DNA of 22,436 bases, taken from contig JBOGEN010000058.1 in NCBI GenBank assembly GCA_050743265.1, positions 1 through 22,436 of the forward strand. The letters run 5' to 3'. Numbering within the stretch: position 1 is the first letter of the stretch; each line of letters starts with the position of its first letter. Position numbers and translations under genes: made by a program. The DNA comes from JBOGEN01 sp050743265. GTDB lineage: Bacteria > Actinomycetota > Actinomycetes > JBOGEN01. Of this stretch, positions 7,141-14,170 are shown in pieces. Below the pieces are notes generated by a model. The model ran no database searches. It was not told the DNA's origin and saw only the letters and a program-made list of their open reading frames with translations.

Positions 7141-7168
7141 GCTGACCGGCGCCCCCTACCATCGGGGC

Positions 7169-8623
7169 GTGCACCCCCCCGAGTCCGCGCCCACGCCTGG
7201 GCGTGCGTCGCGGCGCTCGGTCGCGGCACTGACCGGGTGGATGCTCGTCGTCACGTGCACGGGCGGTGTGCTGGGGTGGCAGCTCTCCGACGACGGCGTG
7301 CCCGCGGACCGGGCGGGTGCTTCCGTCACGACCCTGGACTCCGGCGCGAGCCGCGGTTCCGATGGGCGATCCGGTAGCGCGGCCGGCGTGTCCGCACGCG
7401 GGTACCTCAACGGCTCAGCCGGGCCGACGGAGCAGTGGCACCTGCGCGCGGCCCGCACCGCCGATCGCCTGGCCGCCGCGCAGGACGTGGTGGCCCGGCG
7501 GGCCCAGGCACTGCGGGACCGGGACCGTGCGGCCTTCCTCGCGACGGTGGACGCGCAGGACCGGAGGCTTCGGCGCTCCCAGGCCGCGCAGTTCGACAAC
7601 CTCGCCCGCGTTCCTGTCGAGGACTGGCAGGTCGAGGTCTCGAACGAGCCGGAGGGGATGCGCCTGCTCCCGGGCGGACCAGCGGACCGCTTCACCCTTC
7701 CCGTGACCGTGCGGCATCGGTTGCGTGGGTACGACACCGGATGGGCCGGACGCGAGACCGTGCTCACCCTCGTCCGGCGGGGCCCGGGCTGGCGGGTGGC
7801 CGCGGAGGGGCCGGCGCCCACCGCGCGGTCGCACCGTCCGGCGTCGTCACGCCCGGTGCCGCGGGACCTGTGGCAGCTCGGACACGTGGGCGTCCTCCGC
7901 ACGTCGCGCACCCTGGTGCTCGCGACGGCGCCCCGGTCCGTGATGCCGCGCGTCGCGCGCGAGACCGACGCGGCGGTCCGGCGGGTCGCCCGCCGGTGGG
8001 GGCAGGACTGGGGGCGGCGCGTCGTCGTCCTCGTTCCCCGTACGGTCAGGGGCATGGCGTCGTTGCTCGGCACCCGCCCCCGGCAGGTGCGCCGGATCGC
8101 CGCGGTGACCACCTCCCAGGTGCCGGGCGGGCCCGACGGCTCGGCCGACCGTGTCGTGGTCAACCCGCAGGCCTTCGCCAAGCTCTCCGGCGTCGGGCGG
8201 CGGGTGGTGTTCACCCACGAGGTGACGCACGTGGCCACCCGGGTCGCGACCACCGGAAGGGTGCCGACCTGGCTGGCCGAGGGCCTGGCCGACTACGTCG
8301 GGTACGCCGGGACAGGTGTCCCGCTCGACAGGGCTGCGGCCGAGCTGCTCGGTGACGTGCGGGCGGGCCGGGAGCCGAAGCGGCTGCCCTCCCGGCGGGA
8401 CTTCGACGGGACGTCGAGGCGGCTCGCCCAGGCGTACGAGTCGGCCTGGATGGCCTGCCTCATGGTCGTCAAGGACGCGGGGGAGCGGACGCTCTTCGCG
8501 TTCTACCGGGCCGTCGGCCGGATCGGCCTGCCGGCCGCGACGGGCCGCGTCCTGCACACGTCGCCCTCCCGGTTCACCGCGCACTGGCGACGGTTCGTGC
8601 GCGAGAATGCGGGGCGCGCGTGA
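7169..8623 (+). CDS. Membrane-anchored HExxH metallopeptidase, peptidase-MA-like
   Basis: A 484-residue protein with one N-terminal membrane anchor at about residues 17-37 (ALTGWMLVVTCTGGVLGW); the rest is predicted extracytoplasmic. Residues 85-220 contain an Arg-rich all-helical/beta segment of unknown fold. The zinc site is HEVTH at 350-354 with a likely third ligand at E371 in WLAEGLADYVGY, the gluzincin pattern of the peptidase MA family. The GTG start has no Shine-Dalgarno sequence, but TACCAT (7157-7162) sits 6 bases before it, so the mRNA may be leaderless. The last bases overlap the start of the M48 gene (GTGA). The position corresponds roughly to Rv2189c in mycobacteria, but I see no evidence that the proteins are homologous. 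Substrate unknown; cell-envelope protein turnover is an inference. Confidence 0.8.
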   Translation: MHPPESAPTPGRASRRSVAALTGWMLVVTCTGGVLGWQLSDDGVPADRAGASVTTLDSGASRGSDGRSGSAAGVSARGYLNGSAGPTEQWHLRAARTADRLAAAQDVVARRAQALRDRDRAAFLATVDAQDRRLRRSQAAQFDNLARVPVEDWQVEVSNEPEGMRLLPGGPADRFTLPVTVRHRLRGYDTGWAGRETVLTLVRRGPGWRVAAEGPAPTARSHRPASSRPVPRDLWQLGHVGVLRTSRTLVLATAPRSVMPRVARETDAAVRRVARRWGQDWGRRVVVLVPRTVRGMASLLGTRPRQVRRIAAVTTSQVPGGPDGSADRVVVNPQAFAKLSGVGRRVVFTHEVTHVATRVATTGRVPTWLAEGLADYVGYAGTGVPLDRAAAELLGDVRAGREPKRLPSRRDFDGTSRRLAQAYESAWMACLMVVKDAGERTLFAFYRAVGRIGLPAATGRVLHTSPSRFTAHWRRFVRENAGRA

Positions 8624-9927
8624 GCGGGTCCGACCGGCTGCCGGCGCTGGTGGCTCTGCTCGTGCTCGGGGCGGCGCTCGCGGTCACGGTGCTCGTCACC
8701 ACGCCGTGGCAGCCGCTGGAGGAGCCTGGCGGTCGCGCATCGGCCAGCACCGACCCCGCGCGGGACTTCACCGCGGCCGAACGTGCCCATGAGGACGCGT
8801 ACCACCGAGCCGTCCAGCCGCCGGCCTACGCGTCGCTCGCCGTCAGCGTCGCCGTCCTCGCGGTCCTCGCGCTGAGCCCGCTCGGCGGCCGGCTGGTGGC
8901 CATGGTGGCCCGCCCGCTCGGCGGCGGCTGGGTGTGGCAGGTGCTGCTGGGAGCGCTGGCCGTGTCCCTGCTCGCCCGCCTGGTCGCGCTGCCGTTCGAC
9001 GCGTGGGCCGAGCAGGTACGCCGGGATTACGGCCTGTCCACCCGCACGTGGGGCAGCTGGGTGGTCGACGTGGCGAAGGGGCTCGCGGTCGGCACAGTGC
9101 TCGTCCTCGTCGCGCTGCTCGTGCTCGTCGCGCTCGCCCGCGCACTGCCGCGTGGGTGGTGGGTCCCCGCGTCGGTGGGGGCGGCGCTGCTCGTGGTCGG
9201 CCTCTCGTTCGCGTATCCCCTCGTCGTCGAGCCGGTGTTCAACAAGTTCAGCCCGATGGCCAAGGGGCCTCTGCGGTCCTCGCTCGTCCAGATGGCGGAG
9301 CGTGACGGGATCAGCGTCGACGAGGTGCTCGTCGCGGACGCCTCGCGGAGGACCAGCACGCTCAACGCGTACGTCTCCGGGTTCGGCTCGAGCCGGCGCG
9401 TCGTCGTCTACGACACGCTGCTCGACCAGGCCTCGCCCGACGAGGTCAGGCTGGTCGTGGCCCACGAGCTCGGGCACGCCAAGCGCAACGACGTGCTGCA
9501 CGGCACGCTGCTCGGCGCCCTCGGTGCCGCGGCCGCGGTGACACTGCTGTTCCTCGTGCTGAGCTCGCCCGCGCTGCTGCGCCGCGGCGACGTGGACGGC
9601 GCGGGTGACCCCCGGGCCGTCCCGCTCGTCCTGCTGACCGTCGCAGTGCTCACGTTCGCCTCGTCCCCGGTGCAGTCGCTGGTGTCCCGGCGGATCGAGG
9701 CGCGGGCCGACGTGCACGCGCTCGACCTCACCGGCGAGACCCGCGTGTTCGCGACCATGCAGCGGCGGCTCGCGCTGACCAACCTGTCCGACCTCGACCC
9801 GAACCCTGTGGTGTACGGGCTGTTCTCGACCCACCCCACCCCGCCGCAGCGGCTGGCACTCGCTCGGTCGTGGGCACGCCTGCACGGGGAACCGGCGCCG
9901 GGAGACCTCGTCGGGCACGGCCGGTGA
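8620..9927 (+). CDS. M48 family (Ste24/CAAX-protease-like) membrane metallopeptidase
   Basis: A 435-residue integral membrane zinc peptidase. Hydrophobic segments lie near residues 4-26, 69-90, 97-120, 150-175, 180-200, 300-325 and 335-355. The zinc site is HELGH at 282-286 followed by E360 in EARADVHALDL, spaced as in Ste24-type M48 enzymes. The NPxxYxxFSTHPTP-like ending (VYGLFSTHPTPPQRLAL) is also typical. Bacterial members act in membrane protein quality control rather than on prenylated proteins. The GTG overlaps the previous stop, and its own stop overlaps the pimB' start, so the three genes form a coupled operon. Family call secure; substrate unknown. Confidence 0.93.
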   Translation: MSGSDRLPALVALLVLGAALAVTVLVTTPWQPLEEPGGRASASTDPARDFTAAERAHEDAYHRAVQPPAYASLAVSVAVLAVLALSPLGGRLVAMVARPLGGGWVWQVLLGALAVSLLARLVALPFDAWAEQVRRDYGLSTRTWGSWVVDVAKGLAVGTVLVLVALLVLVALARALPRGWWVPASVGAALLVVGLSFAYPLVVEPVFNKFSPMAKGPLRSSLVQMAERDGISVDEVLVADASRRTSTLNAYVSGFGSSRRVVVYDTLLDQASPDEVRLVVAHELGHAKRNDVLHGTLLGALGAAAAVTLLFLVLSSPALLRRGDVDGAGDPRAVPLVLLTVAVLTFASSPVQSLVSRRIEARADVHALDLTGETRVFATMQRRLALTNLSDLDPNPVVYGLFSTHPTPPQRLALARSWARLHGEPAPGDLVGHGR

Positions 9928-11075
9928 GCGAGGCCGACCGCGCGCCGGCACGGCGGACCCTGGTCGTGACCAACGACTTCCCTCCGCGCCCGGGTGGCAT
10001 CCAGGCCTTCGTGTACGCGCTGACCCTGCGTCAGCCTCCGGACTCGGTCGTCGTCTACGCCCCGGCCTGGCGGGGCGCCGGGCGGTTCGACGAGGACCAG
10101 CCGTTCCAGGTCGTCCGGCACCCGGGCTCGCTCATGCTGCCCGTGCCCTCCGTGCTTCGCCGGGCGCGTGACGTCGCTCGGGCGGAGGGCTGCACCGCGG
10201 TCTGGTTCGGCGCCGCGGCCCCGCTCGGGCTGCTCGGGCCGGCGCTCGGCTGCTCCGGGGTCGAGCGGCTGGTCGCCACCACCCACGGCCACGAGGCGGG
10301 GTGGGCGGCCCTGCCCGGGGCCCGGTCGATGCTCCGCCGGGTGGGGGAGGGGACGGACGTGGTGACGTACCTGGGGGAGTACACCCGGCGGAGGATCTCC
10401 CGCGCGCTCACCCCTGCCGCGGCGGGGCGGATGGTGCAGCTCACACCCGGCGTGGACGAGACGATGTTCCATCCGGGAGCGGGCGGAGCCGAGGTACGCG
10501 CCCGGCTGGGCCTCGGCGGGGCCCCCGTGGTCGTCTGCGTGTCCAGGCTCGTGCCCCGCAAGGGACAGGACACCCTGGTCCGGGCCTGGCCGACGGTGCT
10601 GCGGGCCGAGCCGGAGGCACGCCTGCTGCTGGTCGGCGGCGGCCCCTCCCGTGCCCGGCTGGAGCGGCTGGTGGATTCGGTGGGAGTGCGGGGGTCTGTC
10701 GTCCTCACCGGCTCGGTTCCCTGGACGGAGCTCCCCGCGTACTTCGACGCGGGCGACGTCTTCGCGATGCCGTGCCGTACGCGCAACCGGGGGCTGGACG
10801 TCGAGGGCCTCGGCATCGTGTACCTCGAGGCGTCCGCCACGGGTCTGCCGGTGGTCGCGGGCGACTCAGGGGGCGCTCCGGACGCCGTCCTCGAGGGCGA
10901 GACGGGCTACGTCGTGGACGGCCGCTCGCCCGAGGCCGTGGCCCACCGGGTGGGAGCGCTTCTGGCCGACCGGGACCTCGCCGCCCGGATGGGGCAGCGG
11001 GGGCGCGCCTGGGTCGAGCAGTCCTGGCGCTGGGACACCCTTGCCGCGCGGCTCACCGGGCTGCTGAACGCCTGA
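9924..11075 (+). CDS. pimB': GDP-mannose-dependent phosphatidylinositol-monomannoside alpha-1,6-mannosyltransferase (PimB')
   Basis: A 383-residue GT-B fold glycosyltransferase of family GT4 that adds the second mannose to phosphatidylinositol monomannoside at the cytoplasmic face of the membrane; it founds PIM, lipomannan and related glycolipids. N-terminal acceptor domain: VVTNDFPPRPGGIQAF. Donor domain: SRLVPRKGQDTL, then CRTRNRGLDVEGLGIVYLEA and ASATGLPVVAGDSGGAP, closely resembling the mycobacterial and corynebacterial enzymes; the length matches Rv2188c. The GTG at 9924 overlaps the M48 stop; the earlier in-frame ATG at 9870 is inside the M48 gene. It is the last gene of the envelope operon and is followed by tandem hairpins. 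The alternative is another GT4 mannosyltransferase; the synteny makes that unlikely. Confidence 0.88.
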   Translation: MSEADRAPARRTLVVTNDFPPRPGGIQAFVYALTLRQPPDSVVVYAPAWRGAGRFDEDQPFQVVRHPGSLMLPVPSVLRRARDVARAEGCTAVWFGAAAPLGLLGPALGCSGVERLVATTHGHEAGWAALPGARSMLRRVGEGTDVVTYLGEYTRRRISRALTPAAAGRMVQLTPGVDETMFHPGAGGAEVRARLGLGGAPVVVCVSRLVPRKGQDTLVRAWPTVLRAEPEARLLLVGGGPSRARLERLVDSVGVRGSVVLTGSVPWTELPAYFDAGDVFAMPCRTRNRGLDVEGLGIVYLEASATGLPVVAGDSGGAPDAVLEGETGYVVDGRSPEAVAHRVGALLADRDLAARMGQRGRAWVEQSWRWDTLAARLTGLLNA

Positions 11076-11093
11076 GGCGCGCTGCGGCGCCTT
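11074..11093 (+). terminator. Hairpin at the pimB' stop codon
   Basis: AGGCGC (11075-11080) pairs with GCGCCT (11087-11092), with a flanking G-T pair and a 6-base loop, followed by a pyrimidine-rich TCTCC. It starts within the stop codon of pimB'. Confidence 0.5.
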
Positions 11094-11112
11094 CTCCAGG
11101 GGCCCGATTGCT

Positions 11113-11141
11113 CCGAACGGGTGACGCACTCATCCGTTCGG
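11113..11141. terminator. 12-bp hairpin between pimB' and the Tad operon
   Basis: Bases 11113-11124 pair with 11130-11141 (eight perfect outer pairs CCGAACGG/CCGTTCGG, one G-T wobble, three more pairs) around a 5-base loop. There is no T-tract. With the hairpin at 11074 it likely insulates the Tad operon from pimB' transcription; a protein-binding palindrome is the alternative. Confidence 0.6.
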
Positions 11142-11289
11142 CCAGGTCACGGCATCCGAACCGCTGTGGGGACCGGCTGTTCTCCCGCTTATGGCGCGCA
11201 CTCCACCGCCGCATAGTTCGAGAAGCGAGCGGCACAGGGTCGCTCAGCCGGCCGGACAGGCCTGAACCTCGAACCCCGGAGGGGATCCA
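11142..11289 (+). promoter_or_regulatory. Presumed promoter region of the Tad pilus operon
   Basis: This 148-base stretch holds no gene. As the region between the terminator hairpins and flp1 it should contain the operon promoter. The best -10-like hexamer is CATAGT (11212-11217), with no convincing -35. GGAGGGG (11278-11284) is the ribosome site of flp1. Confidence 0.3.
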
Positions 11290-11478
11290 ATGCTCGCCAA
11301 GTACATCGCGAAGCTCCAGATCAACATGTGGGAGCGCCAGGACCGCGGCGCCACCGCCGTCGAGTACGGCCTGATGGTCGCGCTCATCGCCGTCGTGATC
11401 ATCGGCACGGTGACCACGCTGGGTCTCAACCTGAGCGCCAAGTTCGGCCAGGTCGCAACCGCCGTCGGCGCTGCGTAG
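11290..11478 (+). CDS. flp: Flp family type IVb major pilin
   Basis: A 62-residue prepilin, the likely structural subunit of the Tad pilus. It has a short charged leader up to QDRG, the cleavage motif G/ATAVEYGLM (glycine before the cut, Glu at +5 and Tyr at +6 as in all Flp pilins), then a hydrophobic helix VALIAVVIIGTVTTLGL and a short tail. Mature length is about 41 residues. The ATG at 11290 follows GGAGGGG by 5 bases. It is the first gene of the Tad operon and is followed by a very strong hairpin, which fits high expression relative to the downstream machinery. Cleavage would need a TadV/CpaA prepilin peptidase, which is not in this window. Confidence 0.95.
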   Translation: MLAKYIAKLQINMWERQDRGATAVEYGLMVALIAVVIIGTVTTLGLNLSAKFGQVATAVGAA

Positions 11479-11499
11479 TCAGCTCGGCAACTGTGACGA

Positions 11500-11534
11500 G
11501 TTGGCCCCGGCCCGCCTGTCGGGTCGGGGCCAAC
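11500..11534 (+). terminator. 15-bp intercistronic hairpin after flp1
   Basis: Bases 11500-11514 pair with 11520-11534: ten perfect outer pairs (GTTGGCCCCG/CGGGGCCAAC), one G-T wobble and four more pairs around a 5-base loop. It lies 22 bases after the flp1 stop, with no T-tract. It is best read as a partial terminator or 3' stabiliser that raises flp1 mRNA over the rest of the operon. Confidence 0.7.
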
Positions 11535-11564
11535 CGCGCAGGGCGATGGACAAGGGGAGGTCAG

Positions 11565-11699
11565 ATGAGCTCGCAAGAGGCCGGAGCCACCGCGGTCGAG
11601 TACGCGCTGATGCTCGCCTGCGTCTTCGTCGTCATCGCCGCGAGCGTCACAGCGCTCGGCCAGGGCGTGCTCGCGCTCTTCGACATCCCTCCCTTCTGA
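11565..11699 (+). CDS. Second, very short Flp-type pilin
   Basis: A 44-residue prepilin beginning MSSQEAG/ATAVEYALM, with the same cleavage motif as flp1 (Gly, then Glu at +5), a hydrophobic helix to about residue 30 and the tail LGQGVLALFDIPPF. The leader is only 7 residues. The ATG at 11565 follows GGGAGG by 4 bases. It lies after the intercistronic hairpin, so it is probably less expressed than flp1 and may be a minor or tip pilin, or a decayed duplicate. It sits 13 bases before the TadE-like gene. The ORF is short, but the motif and ribosome site make it convincing. Confidence 0.85.
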   Translation: MSSQEAGATAVEYALMLACVFVVIAASVTALGQGVLALFDIPPF

Positions 11700-11712
11700 G
11701 GCAGGAGCAGGA

Positions 11713-12141
11713 ATGCGTACGTTGCCAGCACTGGCTCGGAAAGCCTCGGGCCGCGAGGCCGGAGCCGCGGCGGTCGAGTTCGCGCTCATCCTGCCCATTC
11801 TGCTTCTGCTCGTCTTCGGGATCATCGACTTCGGGCGTGCCCTCAACGCCCAGATCACCGTCACCCAGGCCGCACGCGAAGGTGCGCGGCTTGCTGCGCT
11901 CGGTCGTCCGACCAGTGAGGTGACCACGCGGGTCACGGACGCCGCCCAGCTCAACGGGGTGACCGCCACGTCGACCGTCTGTCCGACGACGACGACGCCC
12001 ACGAGCACGGCCACGGTGACGGCCAACTACCCCTTCACCTACATCACACCGGTCGGCGCCATCGCTGGGCTGTTCAGCGGTGGCGGTGGCTACGGGAGCT
12101 TCACCCTGACCGGCAAAGGAGTCATGCGATGTGGCGGATGA
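11713..12141 (+). CDS. tadE: TadE-like pseudopilin
   Basis: A 142-residue minor pilin of the TadE family. The leader MRTLPALARKASGREAG ends at a prepilin-type site G/AAAVEFALI (Glu at +5), followed by the hydrophobic helix LPILLLLVFGIIDFGRAL and the family signature VTQAAREGARLAALG. The Thr-rich C-terminal part carries two cysteines (VCPT and MRCGG) that could form a disulfide outside the membrane. TadE proteins prime or tip Flp pili and need prepilin peptidase processing. It overlaps the TadG-like gene by 13 bases. Confidence 0.92.
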   Translation: MRTLPALARKASGREAGAAAVEFALILPILLLLVFGIIDFGRALNAQITVTQAAREGARLAALGRPTSEVTTRVTDAAQLNGVTATSTVCPTTTTPTSTATVTANYPFTYITPVGAIAGLFSGGGGYGSFTLTGKGVMRCGG

Positions 12142-13298
12142 CGCGGCGAGCACGCGGTGAGCGGGGCGCTGCGGCCACGCTCGTGGCGATCCTCATGGCC
12201 GGCGGCGCACTCTTCGGGATGGCCGCGCTCACCATCGACGTCGGCCAGATCTACTCCGAGAGGCGCGAGCTGCAGAACGGGGCCGACGGCGGCGCCCTGG
12301 CCGTCGCACAGGACTGTGCGAAGGGCCTACCGTCCTGTAACCCGAGCGCGGCGATGACCCAAGCCGAGCAGTACGCGAACGACAACGCGAAGAAGGACGG
12401 CGTGGCCGCCGTCCCGCAGGTCGTCTGTGGGAACGGTGTCGCGACACTGCCCACCTGCCCGGCCCCGACGACCAGCATCTACGACTGCCCGGCCGCCCCG
12501 ACGGTAGGGAACTTTGTCGAGGTCGAGACCGAGACCAAGGAGATCGGCGGCGACTCGCTCCTTCCGCCGAGCTTCGCCCAGATGCTGGTCGGCAACGAGG
12601 GGTACTCCGGAACGACCGTCCATGCCTGCGCCCGTGCCGCCTGGGGAGCGCCGAGCACCCTCAGGTCGTTTGCCGCCACGATCTCGATCTGCGAATGGAA
12701 CGCGGCGACCAACGGCGGAGACGATGCGTCCTACGTCACCTTGCCCCCGTGGCCGCCCTACCCGCCGGCCGGCCAGGAGCAGAAGCTGGAGCTCCATGGC
12801 CAAGGCGCTGCGGTCCCATGCGGCCCGGGTGCGACCCCGGTGGAGCCTCCCCCCTCGGGTTGGAACCAGCCAGGTGGGTTCGGGTGGCTTGACGAGGAGT
12901 CCGGCGGGCTGTGCCAGGCCACGATCACCGTCGACGAGGTCGTTGCCGGGGGGTCGAGCCCGGGCGTTGGGATGAGCAGCGCCTGCAGAGAAGTCCTGGA
13001 CCAGGCAATCGAAGACCAGGAGACGTTGTTCGTTCCGATCTTCTCGGCTGCACAGGGCAGCGGACAGAACGCGGACTACATCATCGAGGGCTTCGCGGCG
13101 TTCGTGCCGACCGGGTACCGGATGCCTGGCGGCGGAGGTGGTCAGAACAGGCCCTCCGAGGTTCCTGGGTCCACGATCGCCTGCACCGGCAGCGCCAAGT
13201 GCATCTACGGCTTCTTCACCCAGGACCTGGTCCCCGCAGACGCGGTGATCGGCACTGGTCCAAACATGGGCGCCACCGTCATCTCGTTGATCGGCTGA
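12129..13298 (+). CDS. TadG-like pilus assembly protein with Cys-rich ectodomain
   Basis: A 389-residue membrane-anchored protein. The N-terminal TadG-like region is MTRRARGERGAAATLVAIL..., one membrane helix at about residues 17-40 followed by the family pattern LTIDVGQIYSERRELQNGADGGALA. The GERG/AAAT site resembles a prepilin site but lacks Glu at +5, so cleavage is doubtful. The large extracytoplasmic part is Pro/Gly-rich and contains 12 cysteines, an even number compatible with disulfides. The ATG at 12129 is placed 7 bases after AAAGGAG; an ATG at 12138 is possible. It lacks the C-terminal VWA domain seen in proteobacterial TadG; a VWA domain occurs instead fused to TadB in this operon. 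Role: probably pilus anchoring or surface exposure. Confidence 0.85.
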   Translation: MWRMTRRARGERGAAATLVAILMAGGALFGMAALTIDVGQIYSERRELQNGADGGALAVAQDCAKGLPSCNPSAAMTQAEQYANDNAKKDGVAAVPQVVCGNGVATLPTCPAPTTSIYDCPAAPTVGNFVEVETETKEIGGDSLLPPSFAQMLVGNEGYSGTTVHACARAAWGAPSTLRSFAATISICEWNAATNGGDDASYVTLPPWPPYPPAGQEQKLELHGQGAAVPCGPGATPVEPPPSGWNQPGGFGWLDEESGGLCQATITVDEVVAGGSSPGVGMSSACREVLDQAIEDQETLFVPIFSAAQGSGQNADYIIEGFAAFVPTGYRMPGGGGGQNRPSEVPGSTIACTGSAKCIYGFFTQDLVPADAVIGTGPNMGATVISLIG

Positions 13299-13309
13299 GG
13301 AGTCAGGTC

Positions 13310-13384
13310 GTGCCCGCATCAACCGCACACGCAGTTCCCGTCAACCCGTCCCGCAAGACCCTGACTACGGGGGAGAGGTCATGA
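13310..13384 (+). CDS. Possible 24-residue leader peptide coupled to cpaB
   Basis: GTG at 13310 follows GGAG (13299-13302) by 7 bases, and its TGA (13382-13384) overlaps the ATG of cpaB as ATGA. The peptide is MPASTAHAVPVNPSRKTLTT plus four residues: hydrophilic, with no known motif. It fills an 82-base gap in an otherwise tightly packed operon and could couple cpaB translation. It may equally be chance. Confidence 0.3.
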   Translation: MPASTAHAVPVNPSRKTLTTGERS

Positions 13385-14154
13385 GTCGTCGAATCCTTGC
13401 CGTCCTCGCAGCGCTTCTACTGGCGCTGTTCGGCACCGGAGCCATGTTCGCCTACGTCAGCAACGCCGACGAGCGTGCGCTCGAGGGCCAGGAGGCCGTC
13501 AAGGTCCTCATGGCCGCGAAGGAGATTCCTGCCGGCACCACCGCGCAAGCGGCGGAGAAGAAGGGTCTCGTCCGCGCCGACATGCTGCCGAAGAAGGCCG
13601 TGCCGTCTGGTGCGCTGACCGAGGTCGGCAGCGAGGTCGGCGCGCTGGTCGCCACGGCGAGTATCGCGTCCGGCGAGGTGCTCACCCGCTCCCGCTTCGG
13701 CACGGCAGTCACCAACACCGCCGGACTCGCAGTTCCTGAGGGCAAGGTCGCCGTCAGCGTCGAGATGGCCGACCCCGGGCGCGTGGGCGGCTTCGTCGAG
13801 CCCGGCTCCGAGATCGCGGTCTTCGACACCTTCAACGTCCTCGACGCCGAGCCCGGCAACCGACCCTCCGGTGACCACATCGCGGATCGGCACGAGTACC
13901 TGCGGGACACCACGGTGCTGCTGTCCCGGGTGGGCGTGCTCGCAGTCGCCGGCAGCACCTCGTCCAAGAACGAGGAAGAGGACGCGGACGCAGCGCCGAC
14001 CGAGACCACGATCGTGACCGTCGCGGTGACCCCGGACGAGGCGGCGAAGCTGGTGCACGCCGTCAACACAGGGACGCTCTACTTCGCCCTGCTCAACGGG
14101 ACCAGCAAGGTCGAGGCCGGTAAGAGCGTCGACGACACCAACCTGTTCGACTGA
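13381..14154 (+). CDS. cpaB: CpaB/RcpC pilus assembly protein (SAF domain)
   Basis: A 257-residue protein with an N-terminal membrane anchor (ILAVLAALLLALFGTGAMFAYV) and an extracytoplasmic body. The SAF domain spans about residues 38-105 (VLMAAKEIPAGTTAQ...VATASIASGEVLTRSRF). The RcpC/CpaB domain follows with AVPEGKVAVSVEMADPGRVGGFVEPGSEIAVF, then an acidic loop (NEEEDADAAP) and VTVAVTPDEAAKLVHAVNTGTLYFALLN. In Gram-negatives it supports the secretin; in this Gram-positive setting, with no secretin or outer membrane, it probably lines or stabilises the passage through the wall. ATG 13381 follows GGGGGAGAGG. Confidence 0.92.
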   Translation: MSRRILAVLAALLLALFGTGAMFAYVSNADERALEGQEAVKVLMAAKEIPAGTTAQAAEKKGLVRADMLPKKAVPSGALTEVGSEVGALVATASIASGEVLTRSRFGTAVTNTAGLAVPEGKVAVSVEMADPGRVGGFVEPGSEIAVFDTFNVLDAEPGNRPSGDHIADRHEYLRDTTVLLSRVGVLAVAGSTSSKNEEEDADAAPTETTIVTVAVTPDEAAKLVHAVNTGTLYFALLNGTSKVEAGKSVDDTNLFD

Positions 14155-14170
14155 CACGGGGGAGAAACCG

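Noticed and set aside
11142..11289. A confident promoter for the Tad operon.
   Set aside because: Only an isolated CATAGT resembles a -10 box; no -35, ECF41 or PafBC-like motif is found at a proper distance.
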